A DNA stretch of 64,000 nucleotides from an uncultured Ruminococcus sp. (GTDB lineage: Bacteria; Bacillota_A; Clostridia; Oscillospirales; Ruminococcaceae). The notes below the pieces were generated by a model that saw only the letters and a list, made by a program, of their open reading frames with translations, had not been told where the DNA came from and searched no databases. Positions 50,659 to 58,771 of the stretch are shown piece after piece (positions within the stretch are counted from its first letter, which is position 1; every line of letters starts with the position of its first letter). A program made the translations under genes and the position numbers. The DNA lies in contig ONBA01000007.1 in assembly GCA_900315975.1 (NCBI GenBank), positions 72,573 to 136,572 of the forward strand, written 5' to 3'.

Positions 50659-52092
50659 TTATAAAAGTTTCAGTCCTTCCGCAACTATCTCACGCTCGTC
50701 GAAGTGGATATGCTCCATGCCGCCGAGTATCTGATAATCTTCATGACCCTTGCCTGCAAGTACTATTATATCGCCTTTCTGTGCGATTTTAAGTGCGTGA
50801 TATATAGCCTCGCGGCGGTCAACTACCACATCATATGGTGTAGAAGTTCCCTCAAGGCCTGTGAGTATTTCGCTGATTATAGCTTCGGGGTCTTCGTTTC
50901 GCGGATTATCCGATGTTACTATCAGCTTATCGGCATACGCTGCTGCCGCCTTTGCCATTTTCGGCCGCTTTGCCGCGTCACGGTTTCCGCCGCAGCCGAA
51001 CAGACATATCAGTCTGCCGTCAGTGTACTCCTTTACGCTGCGGAGAACGTTCTCGATAGCATCGGGAGTATGTGCATAGTCGCATATTACTGTAAAATCG
51101 CGTCCGGTAGGAATGACCTCGCATCTGCCCTTTACTCCGTTATACTCCGCTATAGCCTTGAGTATGTCGTCGGTCGGGATATTCTCGCGCAGACATACAG
51201 CAATCGCAGCTGTAAGGTTTGATACGTTGAAAAGTCCGGGGATACGTGTCTTTACAAGGTTAGACTTACCTCCGCGGCAGAACCAGAAACTGCTGCCTGA
51301 CGATTTCATTCTTATGCCGTCAGCGTAGATATCAGCGCTGCATTTAACGCTGAACGAATACTTCTCGCATTCAACCTCATTATAGAGGCGCTTGCCGTAT
51401 TCGTCGTCAATGTTGATTATCGCCGCATCGCAGACATCGAAGAGCATTTTCTTCGCCTGAAAGTAGTCTTCCATATCCTTATGATAGTCGAGGTGGTCCT
51501 GAGTGAGATTTGTGAACACCGCAGTCCTGAACCATGATGAACCGATACGGTTCTGAACAAGTCCGAACGAACTTACCTCCATTACCACGTATTCGCAGCC
51601 TGCTTCTGCCATTTTCGCAAGCAGTGCCATGAAATCGTAAGTCATGGGAGTGGTATTCTCCGTATGCAGGATTTCGTCGCCTATCTCGTTCTGTATCGTT
51701 CCGATGAGACCGGTCTTATGTCCGGTCGTCATGAGAATGTGCTTTATAACATTTGTTGTCGTGGTCTTGCCGTTTGTACCGGTAACACCGAGAAGCTTCA
51801 TCTTGCGTTCGGGGTGACCGAACCATGCGGCGCACACCTTTCCGTAGAGGAAACGCGAATTCTCCGTGATTATCTGCTTATCGCCGAGACCTAAATCGCG
51901 CTCGCATATTACTGCTGCTGCACCCTTTTCAAGCATTTCCGCAGCTGCATCGTGTCCGTCGAATCTGCCGCCCTTGATACAAACGAAGAGGCTGCCCTCA
52001 GTCACCTTGCGGGTGTCGTCTGTAATGGAGCTTATCTCTGTCTCGCCGATAGTGGTTACGGCGTTATTTTCAAGTAAGTCCTTTAATTTCAA
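50659..52092 (-). CDS. murE: UDP-MurNAc-tripeptide ligase MurE (meso-DAP type)
   Basis: A Mur ligase of 477 residues. ATP loop GVTGTNGKTTTTN, the ENTTPMTYD/DHLDYHKDMEDY blocks, the carbamylated Lys region SVKCSADIY, and the third-residue specificity loop VTSDNPRNEDPE are present; DNPR is the meso-diaminopimelate signature. I place the start at the TTG complementary to 52090-52092 (then KLKDLLEN as in the family) because GGAGG lies 8 bases upstream. Eleven further codons upstream including three ATGs overlap the ftsI stop and have no ribosome binding site. No murF, murD, murC or murB follows in this cluster. Confidence 0.92.
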   Translation of the reverse strand: MKLKDLLENNAVTTIGETEISSITDDTRKVTEGSLFVCIKGGRFDGHDAAAEMLEKGAAAVICERDLGLGDKQIITENSRFLYGKVCAAWFGHPERKMKLLGVTGTNGKTTTTNVIKHILMTTGHKTGLIGTIQNEIGDEILHTENTTPMTYDFMALLAKMAEAGCEYVVMEVSSFGLVQNRIGSSWFRTAVFTNLTQDHLDYHKDMEDYFQAKKMLFDVCDAAIINIDDEYGKRLYNEVECEKYSFSVKCSADIYADGIRMKSSGSSFWFCRGGKSNLVKTRIPGLFNVSNLTAAIAVCLRENIPTDDILKAIAEYNGVKGRCEVIPTGRDFTVICDYAHTPDAIENVLRSVKEYTDGRLICLFGCGGNRDAAKRPKMAKAAAAYADKLIVTSDNPRNEDPEAIISEILTGLEGTSTPYDVVVDRREAIYHALKIAQKGDIIVLAGKGHEDYQILGGMEHIHFDEREIVAEGLKLL

Positions 52093-52117
52093 TCTGACCG
52101 CCTCCATTTTCATTAAA

Positions 52118-54517
52118 TCAATCACCGTCTGAATTAACGATGAATTCTACTTCTATGACTGAACCTACCGGAACTTTCTTGTTCGGCTCGGGAGTCTGAC
52201 TCGATACGACCGCTCCGTCACGGCGGACTGATGCGCCCTTAGCAACATAGTTGAGCTGTCTGTACGATACGTTGTCGTTTACCATACTCGGTGTAAGACC
52301 TGTCAGGTCGGGAACTTCTGTATAGTCAACAACGTGAGATGCCTCAGTGTAGAGGTAAACCGTTCCGTCCTTAGCTATTTTTGAACCTGTAACAGGCGAC
52401 TGCGCTATTACAGATGTACCGCTTCCGATAACTTCCGCATTGATGTTAAGGTCAGCAAGAGTCTTTTTCGCAGACTCAAGGTCGCCCTCAAGGAGAGGTA
52501 CTGACACGTCGAGGTTATCAAGCTCGTCGTCGGAATACTCGGGACTGAATCCGAGATACGGCAGAATATCCGTGAGAATATTTCTTACTGTAGGAACTGC
52601 AACTGTACTTCCGTAGTAGCCGATTTCCTTGTCAGGCATATCGGCAAGTACAAGAAGGATTATCTCGGGGTCTTCCGCCGGCATGAAACAGCAGTAAGAT
52701 GCACCGTACTCCTGGTCCTCCGACTTTTCTTCCTCGCCCTTCTGTACAACGAGGTCCTTCGCGGTAATAGAAAGTCGCTGTGATGTACCCGACTTACCGC
52801 CGATAGAGTAACCCTTGATATTAACGTTACCGCCGTCACTCTCAGAAACGACTCTTTCAAGTGCATCGCGCATTTTAGCAGATGTTTCCTCAGATACTAC
52901 CTGACGTCTTACGGTACGCTCATTTTTGAGCACAACGTTGCCGTCTTCGTCGAGTATCTTGTCAACAACATATGGCTGAAGGAGGTATCCGCCGTTAATT
53001 ACTGCACAGTACGACGTTATCATTTCAAGCGGAGTTATAGTCTCACCCTGTCCGAATGAACATACTGCAAGGTCTACCGCTGACTTATCCGGCGGCATTA
53101 CGCCGTATACTTCAGCCGGAAGGTCTATACCTGTAGGCTCACTTAGTCCGAATGCGTCGAAGTAATAGCAGAATTTTTCAATTCCGAGGCGCTTGCCTAT
53201 CTCCATAAAAGCAGGGTTACACGAGTGCATGAGTGCCTCCTGATACGTCTGAGCGCCGTGACCAGATACAAGGTGGCACTTGATAGGAGCGTTAGCTCCC
53301 GGAATCTCGACCTGACCACTGCAATAGAATGAATCCTTGTCGAGGTCTATGAGGTTTTCCTCAAATGCCGAAGCACTGGTTATTACCTTGAATACCGAAC
53401 CCGGCTCATAGTTTTCAGAGATGCACTTGTTCTTCCACTGCTTTTCTCTCGCTTCTGCAATAGCCGCCTTCTTGGTATCTCCCTCAACAGCGTCTATCTG
53501 AGCCTTCATCATGGGGTCCTGTATGGTATAAGGGTCGTTGAGGTCGAAACTCGGATATGTAGCCATACCGTAAATAGCGCCTGATTTTGCGTTCATAAGT
53601 ATTGCACATCCGCGGTTCTTGACCTTGAACGTCTCTACCATTTCCTGTAGATGCTCTTCAAGTTTGTACTGTATATTCATATCTATCGTTAAATAGATAT
53701 CATCGCCGTTTTTTGCGGGATAGGTCTTGGAGTACCTGTACGGAAGTTCGTTTCCGTTTGAGTCCTTGGCGGAAATGGTTCTGCCGTCGGTACCGGAAAG
53801 GTAGTCATCGTAGTAGGCTTCAAGTCCGTATATTCCGTATCCGTCGGACGCGGTAAAGCCTATAACAGGTGCGGCAAGCTCGTTCTGCGGGTAGTATCTC
53901 TTGGTATCCTCCTCAACATTAAGGCAGGTCATATTATACTTGCCGAAGAACTTTATAAGTTCGTCCGCAACAGGCTTCTCTACCTGAGTCTGCAGCACAC
54001 TGTACTGGCTGTTTTCCTCCATTGCAGAAGCAACTTCCTCAGGTGTTATTGCGAGCTTTTCAGAAAGAAACGCGATAGCCTCCTGGCGAAACTGGTCACC
54101 CGAAGCGGGAAGGTCATTTTCGATGACAGCCTGTTTTTCGTTTCCGCTTTCATCAGTTGTAAGCTCTATATCAGGCTTATAGGTACCGTTTTTTATCTCC
54201 TCGGCACGCTTGTCGATTTTCTCCTGCAATTCCTTCATATTCTCACGGAAGCGCTTGGGGTCGAGTATGACCTTGTATACAGAAGCACTCTTTGCAAGAG
54301 GAGTTTCCTTCGCATCGTATATCGAACCGCGGTGCGCAGGTATGATTATCGAGCCGAAATGCTGGTCGTTCGCCATTTCCTGATACTTTTTGTTATCTAT
54401 GACAGATATCTTGAAAAAGTTAGCGGCAACTCCGCCGAACAGCACGAAAAATGCGGCTGTCATAACATATTTTGTGCGAATTTTCATTCCCCTCGTAGGG
54501 AGATTCTTATTAGCCAT
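52118..54517 (-). CDS. ftsI: Division transpeptidase FtsI/PBP2b with two PASTA domains
   Basis: A 799-residue class B penicillin-binding protein. One N-terminal membrane helix (MTAAFFVLFGGVAANFF), a PBP-dimer domain, the transpeptidase with SVFK in NYEPGSVFKVITSAS, the SCN motif in MHSCNPAF and KSG in GYSIGGKSGTSQRLS, then two C-terminal PASTA domains (about 670-730 and 735-797: VPLLEGDLESAKKTLADL; VPDLTGLTPSMVNDNV). Two PASTA modules match B. subtilis PbpB rather than SpoVD. Between it and ftsL lies a 375-bp gap with a structured RNA candidate that ends in a terminator. Confidence 0.94.
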   Translation of the reverse strand: MANKNLPTRGMKIRTKYVMTAAFFVLFGGVAANFFKISVIDNKKYQEMANDQHFGSIIIPAHRGSIYDAKETPLAKSASVYKVILDPKRFRENMKELQEKIDKRAEEIKNGTYKPDIELTTDESGNEKQAVIENDLPASGDQFRQEAIAFLSEKLAITPEEVASAMEENSQYSVLQTQVEKPVADELIKFFGKYNMTCLNVEEDTKRYYPQNELAAPVIGFTASDGYGIYGLEAYYDDYLSGTDGRTISAKDSNGNELPYRYSKTYPAKNGDDIYLTIDMNIQYKLEEHLQEMVETFKVKNRGCAILMNAKSGAIYGMATYPSFDLNDPYTIQDPMMKAQIDAVEGDTKKAAIAEAREKQWKNKCISENYEPGSVFKVITSASAFEENLIDLDKDSFYCSGQVEIPGANAPIKCHLVSGHGAQTYQEALMHSCNPAFMEIGKRLGIEKFCYYFDAFGLSEPTGIDLPAEVYGVMPPDKSAVDLAVCSFGQGETITPLEMITSYCAVINGGYLLQPYVVDKILDEDGNVVLKNERTVRRQVVSEETSAKMRDALERVVSESDGGNVNIKGYSIGGKSGTSQRLSITAKDLVVQKGEEEKSEDQEYGASYCCFMPAEDPEIILLVLADMPDKEIGYYGSTVAVPTVRNILTDILPYLGFSPEYSDDELDNLDVSVPLLEGDLESAKKTLADLNINAEVIGSGTSVIAQSPVTGSKIAKDGTVYLYTEASHVVDYTEVPDLTGLTPSMVNDNVSYRQLNYVAKGASVRRDGAVVSSQTPEPNKKVPVGSVIEVEFIVNSDGD

Positions 54518-54603
54518 CAGACTCTCTCTTTCTATGATTAGTATTATCGCCGCAGTATCTCAACGCTTGCGCAGAGAAACTGTGCGTTTTACTTATTTTC
54601 CCT

Positions 54604-54822
54604 AAAAAATAGAATAAGGCAGAGTACTTTCGTGCCCCGCCTTTGAACATCTTGTTTTTTTATGTGATGTCCGTTTCTATTGATACGACGCAGATTGATC
54701 AGCGCTTGTCAGGCGCTGGACTCGCTCCTTCCCTGTCCGTTACGCTCCGGACAGGGGGAAGCGGCCCTGTGATATTCCGATCACCCGCTTTGTATCTCCG
54801 TGTTCTACTATCACTACGGCAT
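54604..54822 (-). ncRNA. Structured RNA candidate between ftsL and ftsI
   Basis: On the minus strand TATAAT (54828-54833) is followed by about 220 bases rich in perfect stems: CCCTGTCCG/CGGACAGGG (54731-54756), AAGCGG/CCGCTT (54759-54764 with 54785-54790) enclosing GTGAT/ATCAC (54769-54773 with 54780-54784), and CAGCGC/GCGCTG (54700-54718). It ends in a good terminator with a GAAA loop (54616-54643). I cannot match it to 6S, SRP, tmRNA, RNase P or any riboswitch consensus. The -35 is weak. It may be a small RNA or an attenuator within the dcw operon. Confidence 0.5.
54616..54643 (-). terminator. Terminator ending the structured RNA candidate
   Basis: AAGGC...GCCTT with 11 of 12 pairs formed, GAAA tetraloop, and UUAUUCUAUUUUUU downstream on the minus strand. 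Confidence 0.8.
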
Positions 54823-54892
54823 TTTTTATTATATCGCCGTTAGTATTTTAAAATAAATATTGGGCAGTCCTGTTAATATATATATATTGGTA

Positions 54893-55393
54893 CTACCCTC
54901 TGAAATATTCCACACAGCGGTCAAAAATCTCCCTGACCTTTGCGAGGACGCCCTCGTTCTGCTTAGGAATACTTACAACGTCGTCAGTCTGTATCTCGAT
55001 GTACTTTATCTGTGAAGAGTCTATTTTCTTCATTCCGAGTTCATTCTCAGCATAGTCCTCGACGTTTTTCGCAGACATCTTGCTTTCAAGCTCAGATTGT
55101 AGGCGAACATTTTCCGCCTCTGCAAGTTCAAGCTCATTATTGAGTGATGAGACCTTGCTGTACATCGTGTTTCGTCTGTCGAGACTGTAAATTACCGTTC
55201 CGAGCATAACGAATGCAAGAGCAGATACCAAAATAATATTAAATAAGGAACCGCTTTTTACTTCTGTTCTTTTCATAGTTATTGGCGGTTGTTCCTCAGG
55301 CTTTTCCGGTTTGACCGGAGCTTTCGGCTGCGGAGCGGCATTTGCGCCGTATGCTTCCGCATTGTAGCGGTAAACAGAATCACGTTCAGCCAT
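54893..55393 (-). CDS. ftsL: Cell division protein FtsL-like
   Basis: A 166-residue bitopic protein in the FtsL position of the cluster. A Pro/Lys-rich cytoplasmic part (PKAPVKPEKPEEQPP) is followed by one membrane helix (LFNIILVSALAFVMLGTVIY), then a leucine-zipper-like coiled coil (LNNELELAEAENVRLQSELE) and YAENELGMKKIDSSQIKYIE, the septum-form pattern. FtsL proteins diverge strongly, so the call rests on topology and position. I start at the ATG complementary to 55391-55393, which overlaps the rsmH stop; a GTG 12 bases earlier overlaps the ribosome binding site itself. Confidence 0.85.
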   Translation of the reverse strand: MAERDSVYRYNAEAYGANAAPQPKAPVKPEKPEEQPPITMKRTEVKSGSLFNIILVSALAFVMLGTVIYSLDRRNTMYSKVSSLNNELELAEAENVRLQSELESKMSAKNVEDYAENELGMKKIDSSQIKYIEIQTDDVVSIPKQNEGVLAKVREIFDRCVEYFRG

Positions 55394-56327
55394 CGCCAGG
55401 GACACTCCTTTCTATTATTCTGAGCTTTGCACTTCTGCTTCTGTTGTTGCTTTCAAGTTCTTTTTCATCAGCCTCTATAGGCTTACGGTTCACAAGTTTT
55501 CCCTGCGGCTTGCGTCCGCATACACACTGGGGAAAGTCGGGCGGACATATACAGCCTTTACACCATCCGGCAAATCGCTGTTTAACGATTCTATCCTCTA
55601 ATGAATGGAAGGTGATAACGGCAAGTCTGCCACCGGGTTTCAGAGCTTCAAACGCTTTATCGAGACCTTCTGAGAGGTGGTCGAATTCGCCATTTACAGC
55701 GATACGTATTGCCTGAAACGTTTTTTTACAGGGATTCTTATCTCTTCTCGCTTTCTGCGGGACGCTTTCGCGTATGAGATTGGCGAGCTGCAATGTTGTT
55801 TCGATGGGAGCTGTTTCTCTTGCACGTATAATATTTGAAGCGATGCGGCGCGAAAATTTTTCTTCGCCGTATTCAAAAATTATTTTGGCAAGTTGCTGTT
55901 CATCGAAAGTATTGACAATATCCGCTGCACTCATTCCTGTCTGACTCATTCTCATGTCGAGCGGAGCATCGGAATGGTAAGAGAACCCGCGGCTCTCTTC
56001 ATCGAGCTGATACGACGATACACCGAGATCCATAAGGATACCGTCCACGGCATCAATGCCGAGTTCGTCAAGCACCTTATCAAGTTCGGAGTAATTGCGG
56101 TGGATCACCATCGCATTTCCGAATTCTGACAATCTTTCCGTAGCAGCTTTCACTGCATCGGGATCGCGGTCAAGGGAGATAAGTCTGCCTTTATCGCTCA
56201 ATTTTTCGGCTATTGCGGAAGAATGTCCGCCTCCTCCGGCTGTACAGTCAACATAGACACCGTCAGGGTCTATATTAAGTCCGTCTATAGTCTGATGGAG
56301 AAGAACAGGAACATGACTGAATTTCAT
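55386..56327 (-). CDS. rsmH: 16S rRNA m4C1402 methyltransferase RsmH
   Basis: A 313-residue RsmH (MraW). Signatures: FSHVPVLLHQTIDGLNI, YVDCTAGGGGHSSAI (SAM loop), DGILMDLGVSSYQLDEESRGFS, KNPCKKTFQAIRIAVNGE and FHSLEDRIVKQRF. It methylates C1402 of 16S rRNA and is the second gene of the dcw cluster. AAGGAG precedes the ATG; its end overlaps ftsL. Confidence 0.97.
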   Translation of the reverse strand: MKFSHVPVLLHQTIDGLNIDPDGVYVDCTAGGGGHSSAIAEKLSDKGRLISLDRDPDAVKAATERLSEFGNAMVIHRNYSELDKVLDELGIDAVDGILMDLGVSSYQLDEESRGFSYHSDAPLDMRMSQTGMSAADIVNTFDEQQLAKIIFEYGEEKFSRRIASNIIRARETAPIETTLQLANLIRESVPQKARRDKNPCKKTFQAIRIAVNGEFDHLSEGLDKAFEALKPGGRLAVITFHSLEDRIVKQRFAGWCKGCICPPDFPQCVCGRKPQGKLVNRKPIEADEKELESNNRSRSAKLRIIERSVPGDG

Positions 56328-56401
56328 ATAACAAACTCCTTAATTTTCAGCGCATATCACGCAAAGACACAAATAGACTGCTATAAGCAGTTCAGTCTTT
56401 A

Positions 56402-56833
56402 TTAAAGTACGAGATCTGCGAGTGCAGCCATCTCTTCTTCAGGATCAATGTCGTTTACAGTTTCAGCGAACTTAGCGCTGTCCCATATCTCAGCCCTGTT
56501 CAGGTTGCCGATAACTGTGATATCACCTGTGATCCCAGCGTATTCTCTCAATTCCTGAGTGATAAAAATACGTCCCTGCTTATCGGGGATCTGTTTATCA
56601 GCGCTTGAGATCAGCTTTCTTCTGATAGCAGTACCCTTAGGACCTGTTATCTTATTAAGCTCACCACAGTATTTATTGTATTCCTCAACAGAATACACGG
56701 CAACATAGTGATTGTCATATCCCTTGCAAAGATAAAATTCAGCACCGAGGATATCGCGAAGTTTGTTCGGGAAGCTCATACGACCCTTAGCATCGATACT
56801 CGGATTATAAGTACCGCACAATGGTTCGCCCAT
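56402..56833 (-). CDS. mraZ: Transcriptional regulator MraZ
   Basis: A 143-residue MraZ with two SpoVT-AbrB-like halves: GTYNPSIDAKGRMSFPNKL and LISSADKQIPDKQGRIFITQ. MraZ binds direct repeats upstream of its own operon and controls the dcw genes. I start at the ATG complementary to 56831-56833 (MGEPLCGTYNPSID); the open frame extends 23 codons up but only AAGG 3-4 bases from this ATG fits. First gene of the cluster. Confidence 0.94.
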   Translation of the reverse strand: MGEPLCGTYNPSIDAKGRMSFPNKLRDILGAEFYLCKGYDNHYVAVYSVEEYNKYCGELNKITGPKGTAIRRKLISSADKQIPDKQGRIFITQELREYAGITGDITVIGNLNRAEIWDSAKFAETVNDIDPEEEMAALADLVL

Positions 56834-56924
56834 GACCTTCGCCTCACTTTCCTTCCGTTCGGTGCATTGATTCACCTTAATTTGGGTTTTATCACAACTC
56901 AATGCCTTTTTTTGCCCTAGAATT

Positions 56925-56953
56925 ATTATATACTATTATCAAAGACAATTCAA
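56925..56953 (-). promoter_or_regulatory. Promoter of the dcw operon (mraZ)
   Basis: Minus-strand TTGAAT (56948-56953), 17 bp, TATAAT (56925-56930), about 90 bases before the mraZ ATG. Confidence 0.82.
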
Positions 56954-57147
56954 GTGAAAAACTCAACAACGCTCTCTGGAATCGAAGCAATATTTTTAGT
57001 GACTTTGTTAAAAAGTGAAACATTTGTTTCCTTTTTAGTATTTATATTTTACTATATTTTCACCACTCATCACCTTTTAAGGTGAAAAAAGGTATGAAAA
57101 CAGGATTTTTTCACCTTTTTTCTTCCATACCCCATAAAATGCAGAAT

Positions 57148-57186
57148 AAGTCTCCGGACACAGCCGTCCGCTGTGCCCAAAGACTT
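57148..57186 (-). terminator. Terminator of the sortase-SpoIID operon
   Basis: AAGTCT...AGACTT (57148-57153 with 57181-57186), continued by GG, CACAGC/GCTGTG inner pairs; on the minus strand followed by AUUCUGC. A long stem with small internal mismatches. Confidence 0.7.
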
Positions 57187-57217
57187 ATCATATCTTATAG
57201 TGTAACTTAGTGGTGTA

Positions 57218-58708
57218 TCATTCTGTAATTTCAGTAGAATTACTTGTAGTCTCTGCTACTTCAGTAGTAAGATCAGGAACTGTTGTTTCCGCGATCTGCC
57301 CGGTAGTAAACGGAACAGGCACAGGCTCAGACGTCGGTTCTGACGTTGGCTCTGTTGGCGGCTCTTCCGTCGGAACTTCGTACCATGAGGGTTCCTCATT
57401 GGGATTCTCATAAGCCTCGGGGTCCGTTAAAGCAGTTTGACTGCCGATATCAGTAGGTTGATTATTTGCGTAATATACCGCCGGTGTATGCTCATACTCA
57501 GCATTCACAACTCTCGGAGTAGAAGAACCGTGTTCCGGTATCTCCTCGCCGTCGGGTCTGGGGGTATAATAGATAGTGAACTTTGACGACTTGAGTCCGA
57601 TATCGAGTTTAAACTCGTAACCTCTTACGGTCAGCTGATCGTCGATATTGACTGATGTGACGTAGCCTGTTTCTTCTGAATATGTAGGCTGTATCCAGTT
57701 TTCAGGATTCTTTGAGAGTTTTATGCCGTATGCACTCTGTATCATATTCCTGAGCTGGAAGTCATCGATGTATGTAACTGTTCCGTAGTGCGGATCGTAG
57801 CCAGCGTCGTAATCGCTTGAAACTGAACGGAGGTACGGCAAGTCAGCCCAGAAAACCTCGTCGCAGTTTGCGGTAACGCCTCCGCATGAAGCAGAGAACA
57901 TCGTAAGTGCGTAATCATCGTCGTAATAAAGTGCCTGACCAAGCACATCGTTAACAGCGTCAACAACTACCTGCGGCGGATTCGGTTTGCATCTGAGGTC
58001 GCAGGCATCGTTGTTATGGTATTTACAGTACGTATACACCGCAACAGCCTGAGCCTTTATAGCCTCATAGTTCATTCCGCTTCCGACCTCGTTGAAGACG
58101 ATCTGTGAAACCATAGAGACAACGTCTCCGGAAACTCCGGCAACTGTTATCTCCTCGTCTTCCGCCATACCCGTATCCATTAAATATGTATCGGGATAAT
58201 AGTGGAAAAGGATATCCTGATAGGTCCAGCCGCTGTAGGTAGCGTAGAAATTCGCGCCATTCTGGCTCATTCCGACGCCGTGACCCCAACCGTATGTAAC
58301 GATCGCGAACTGTCCCGGATTTGATTCGATCTCCGGCTCACTCTCAAATCCCGGAATATCCCCGACATATCCGCCGGTGACATTCAGTGCAACTGGAGTG
58401 GGCTTTTTATTTTTGTTCTTATTCTTTTTCTCTCCGCTGTTTTCAGCCTCGGGAGATGCCTCATAGCTAATGAGTGAAAGGCTGTCGTCGTAGTCTCCGA
58501 GTTCTGCTTTGTACCACTCAGGCTCTTCCTTCTCTGTCTCTTCATTTTCACTGGCAGAGTCTGCGGCAGCAGAGGTTTCCTCTGTCGTACCCGTGGTATT
58601 TGCAGATGTTGTCTCTTCGGCATTTGCTATACTTGAAGTGTTCGCACAAAGGAGTACCGCACTTACAAAAACAGATGCCGCCCTATTAAAAGGGAGTTCT
58701 GACTTCAT
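57218..58708 (-). CDS. Secreted SpoIID/LytB-type protein with circularly permuted motif order
   Basis: A 496-residue exported protein. A signal peptide (ELPFNRAASVFVSAVLLCAN) is followed by an acidic Thr/Glu linker. The SpoIID glycan-lytic domain is recognisable but its parts are in rotated order: GWGHGVGMSQNGANFYATYS with ILFHYYPDTYL (near residues 138-175), which ends ordinary SpoIID proteins, comes first; then SQIVFNEVGSGMNYEAIKAQ with the catalytic-type Glu, then FSASCGGVTANCDEVFWADL and PYLRSVSSDYD, and finally LDIGLKSSKFTIYY (near 370-385). The tail (about 400-496) is Pro/Thr/Glu-rich. No sorting signal. SpoIID enzymes cleave glycans stripped of stem peptides; the activity of the permuted form is inferred. 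It is the third gene after two class B sortases. Confidence 0.85.
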   Translation of the reverse strand: MKSELPFNRAASVFVSAVLLCANTSSIANAEETTSANTTGTTEETSAAADSASENEETEKEEPEWYKAELGDYDDSLSLISYEASPEAENSGEKKNKNKNKKPTPVALNVTGGYVGDIPGFESEPEIESNPGQFAIVTYGWGHGVGMSQNGANFYATYSGWTYQDILFHYYPDTYLMDTGMAEDEEITVAGVSGDVVSMVSQIVFNEVGSGMNYEAIKAQAVAVYTYCKYHNNDACDLRCKPNPPQVVVDAVNDVLGQALYYDDDYALTMFSASCGGVTANCDEVFWADLPYLRSVSSDYDAGYDPHYGTVTYIDDFQLRNMIQSAYGIKLSKNPENWIQPTYSEETGYVTSVNIDDQLTVRGYEFKLDIGLKSSKFTIYYTPRPDGEEIPEHGSSTPRVVNAEYEHTPAVYYANNQPTDIGSQTALTDPEAYENPNEEPSWYEVPTEEPPTEPTSEPTSEPVPVPFTTGQIAETTVPDLTTEVAETTSNSTEITE

Positions 58709-58771
58709 TGCTATCACCTCATGACTTTCAGACCTGCTCCGTTACCGGGAGCGAGTCCGTTTATGTACAGC

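Larger units (their letters stand above)
54518..54892. other. 375-bp gap inside the dcw cluster
   Basis: No protein gene is convincing here. It holds the structured RNA candidate (54604-54822) with its promoter -10 and terminator, and about 85 bp of leader before ftsI. The terminator would interrupt the mraZ-to-ftsI transcript, so ftsI may need read-through or a further promoter; I see CATAGAAAGAGAGAG as a purine-rich leader but no clear -35/-10. Confidence 0.6.
56834..57217. promoter_or_regulatory. Region upstream of mraZ with promoter and GGTGA repeats
   Basis: No gene is seen. It contains the dcw promoter (56925-56953), AT-rich DNA, GGTGA direct repeats (GGTGA-N5-GGTGA on the minus strand, about 57062-57076), a CACCTTTTAAGGTG palindrome (57071-57084), an inverted pair GGTGAAAAAA (57081-57090)/TTTTTTCACC, and the terminator of the SpoIID-like gene. 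Confidence 0.6.

Noticed and set aside
54748..54850. A 30-codon minus-strand frame reading IVEHGDTKRVIGISQGRF just after ftsL
   Set aside because: It looks protein-like but has no ATG or ribosome binding site, is cut off from ftsL by in-frame stops, and coincides with strong stems and a terminator, so I treat the region as structured RNA.
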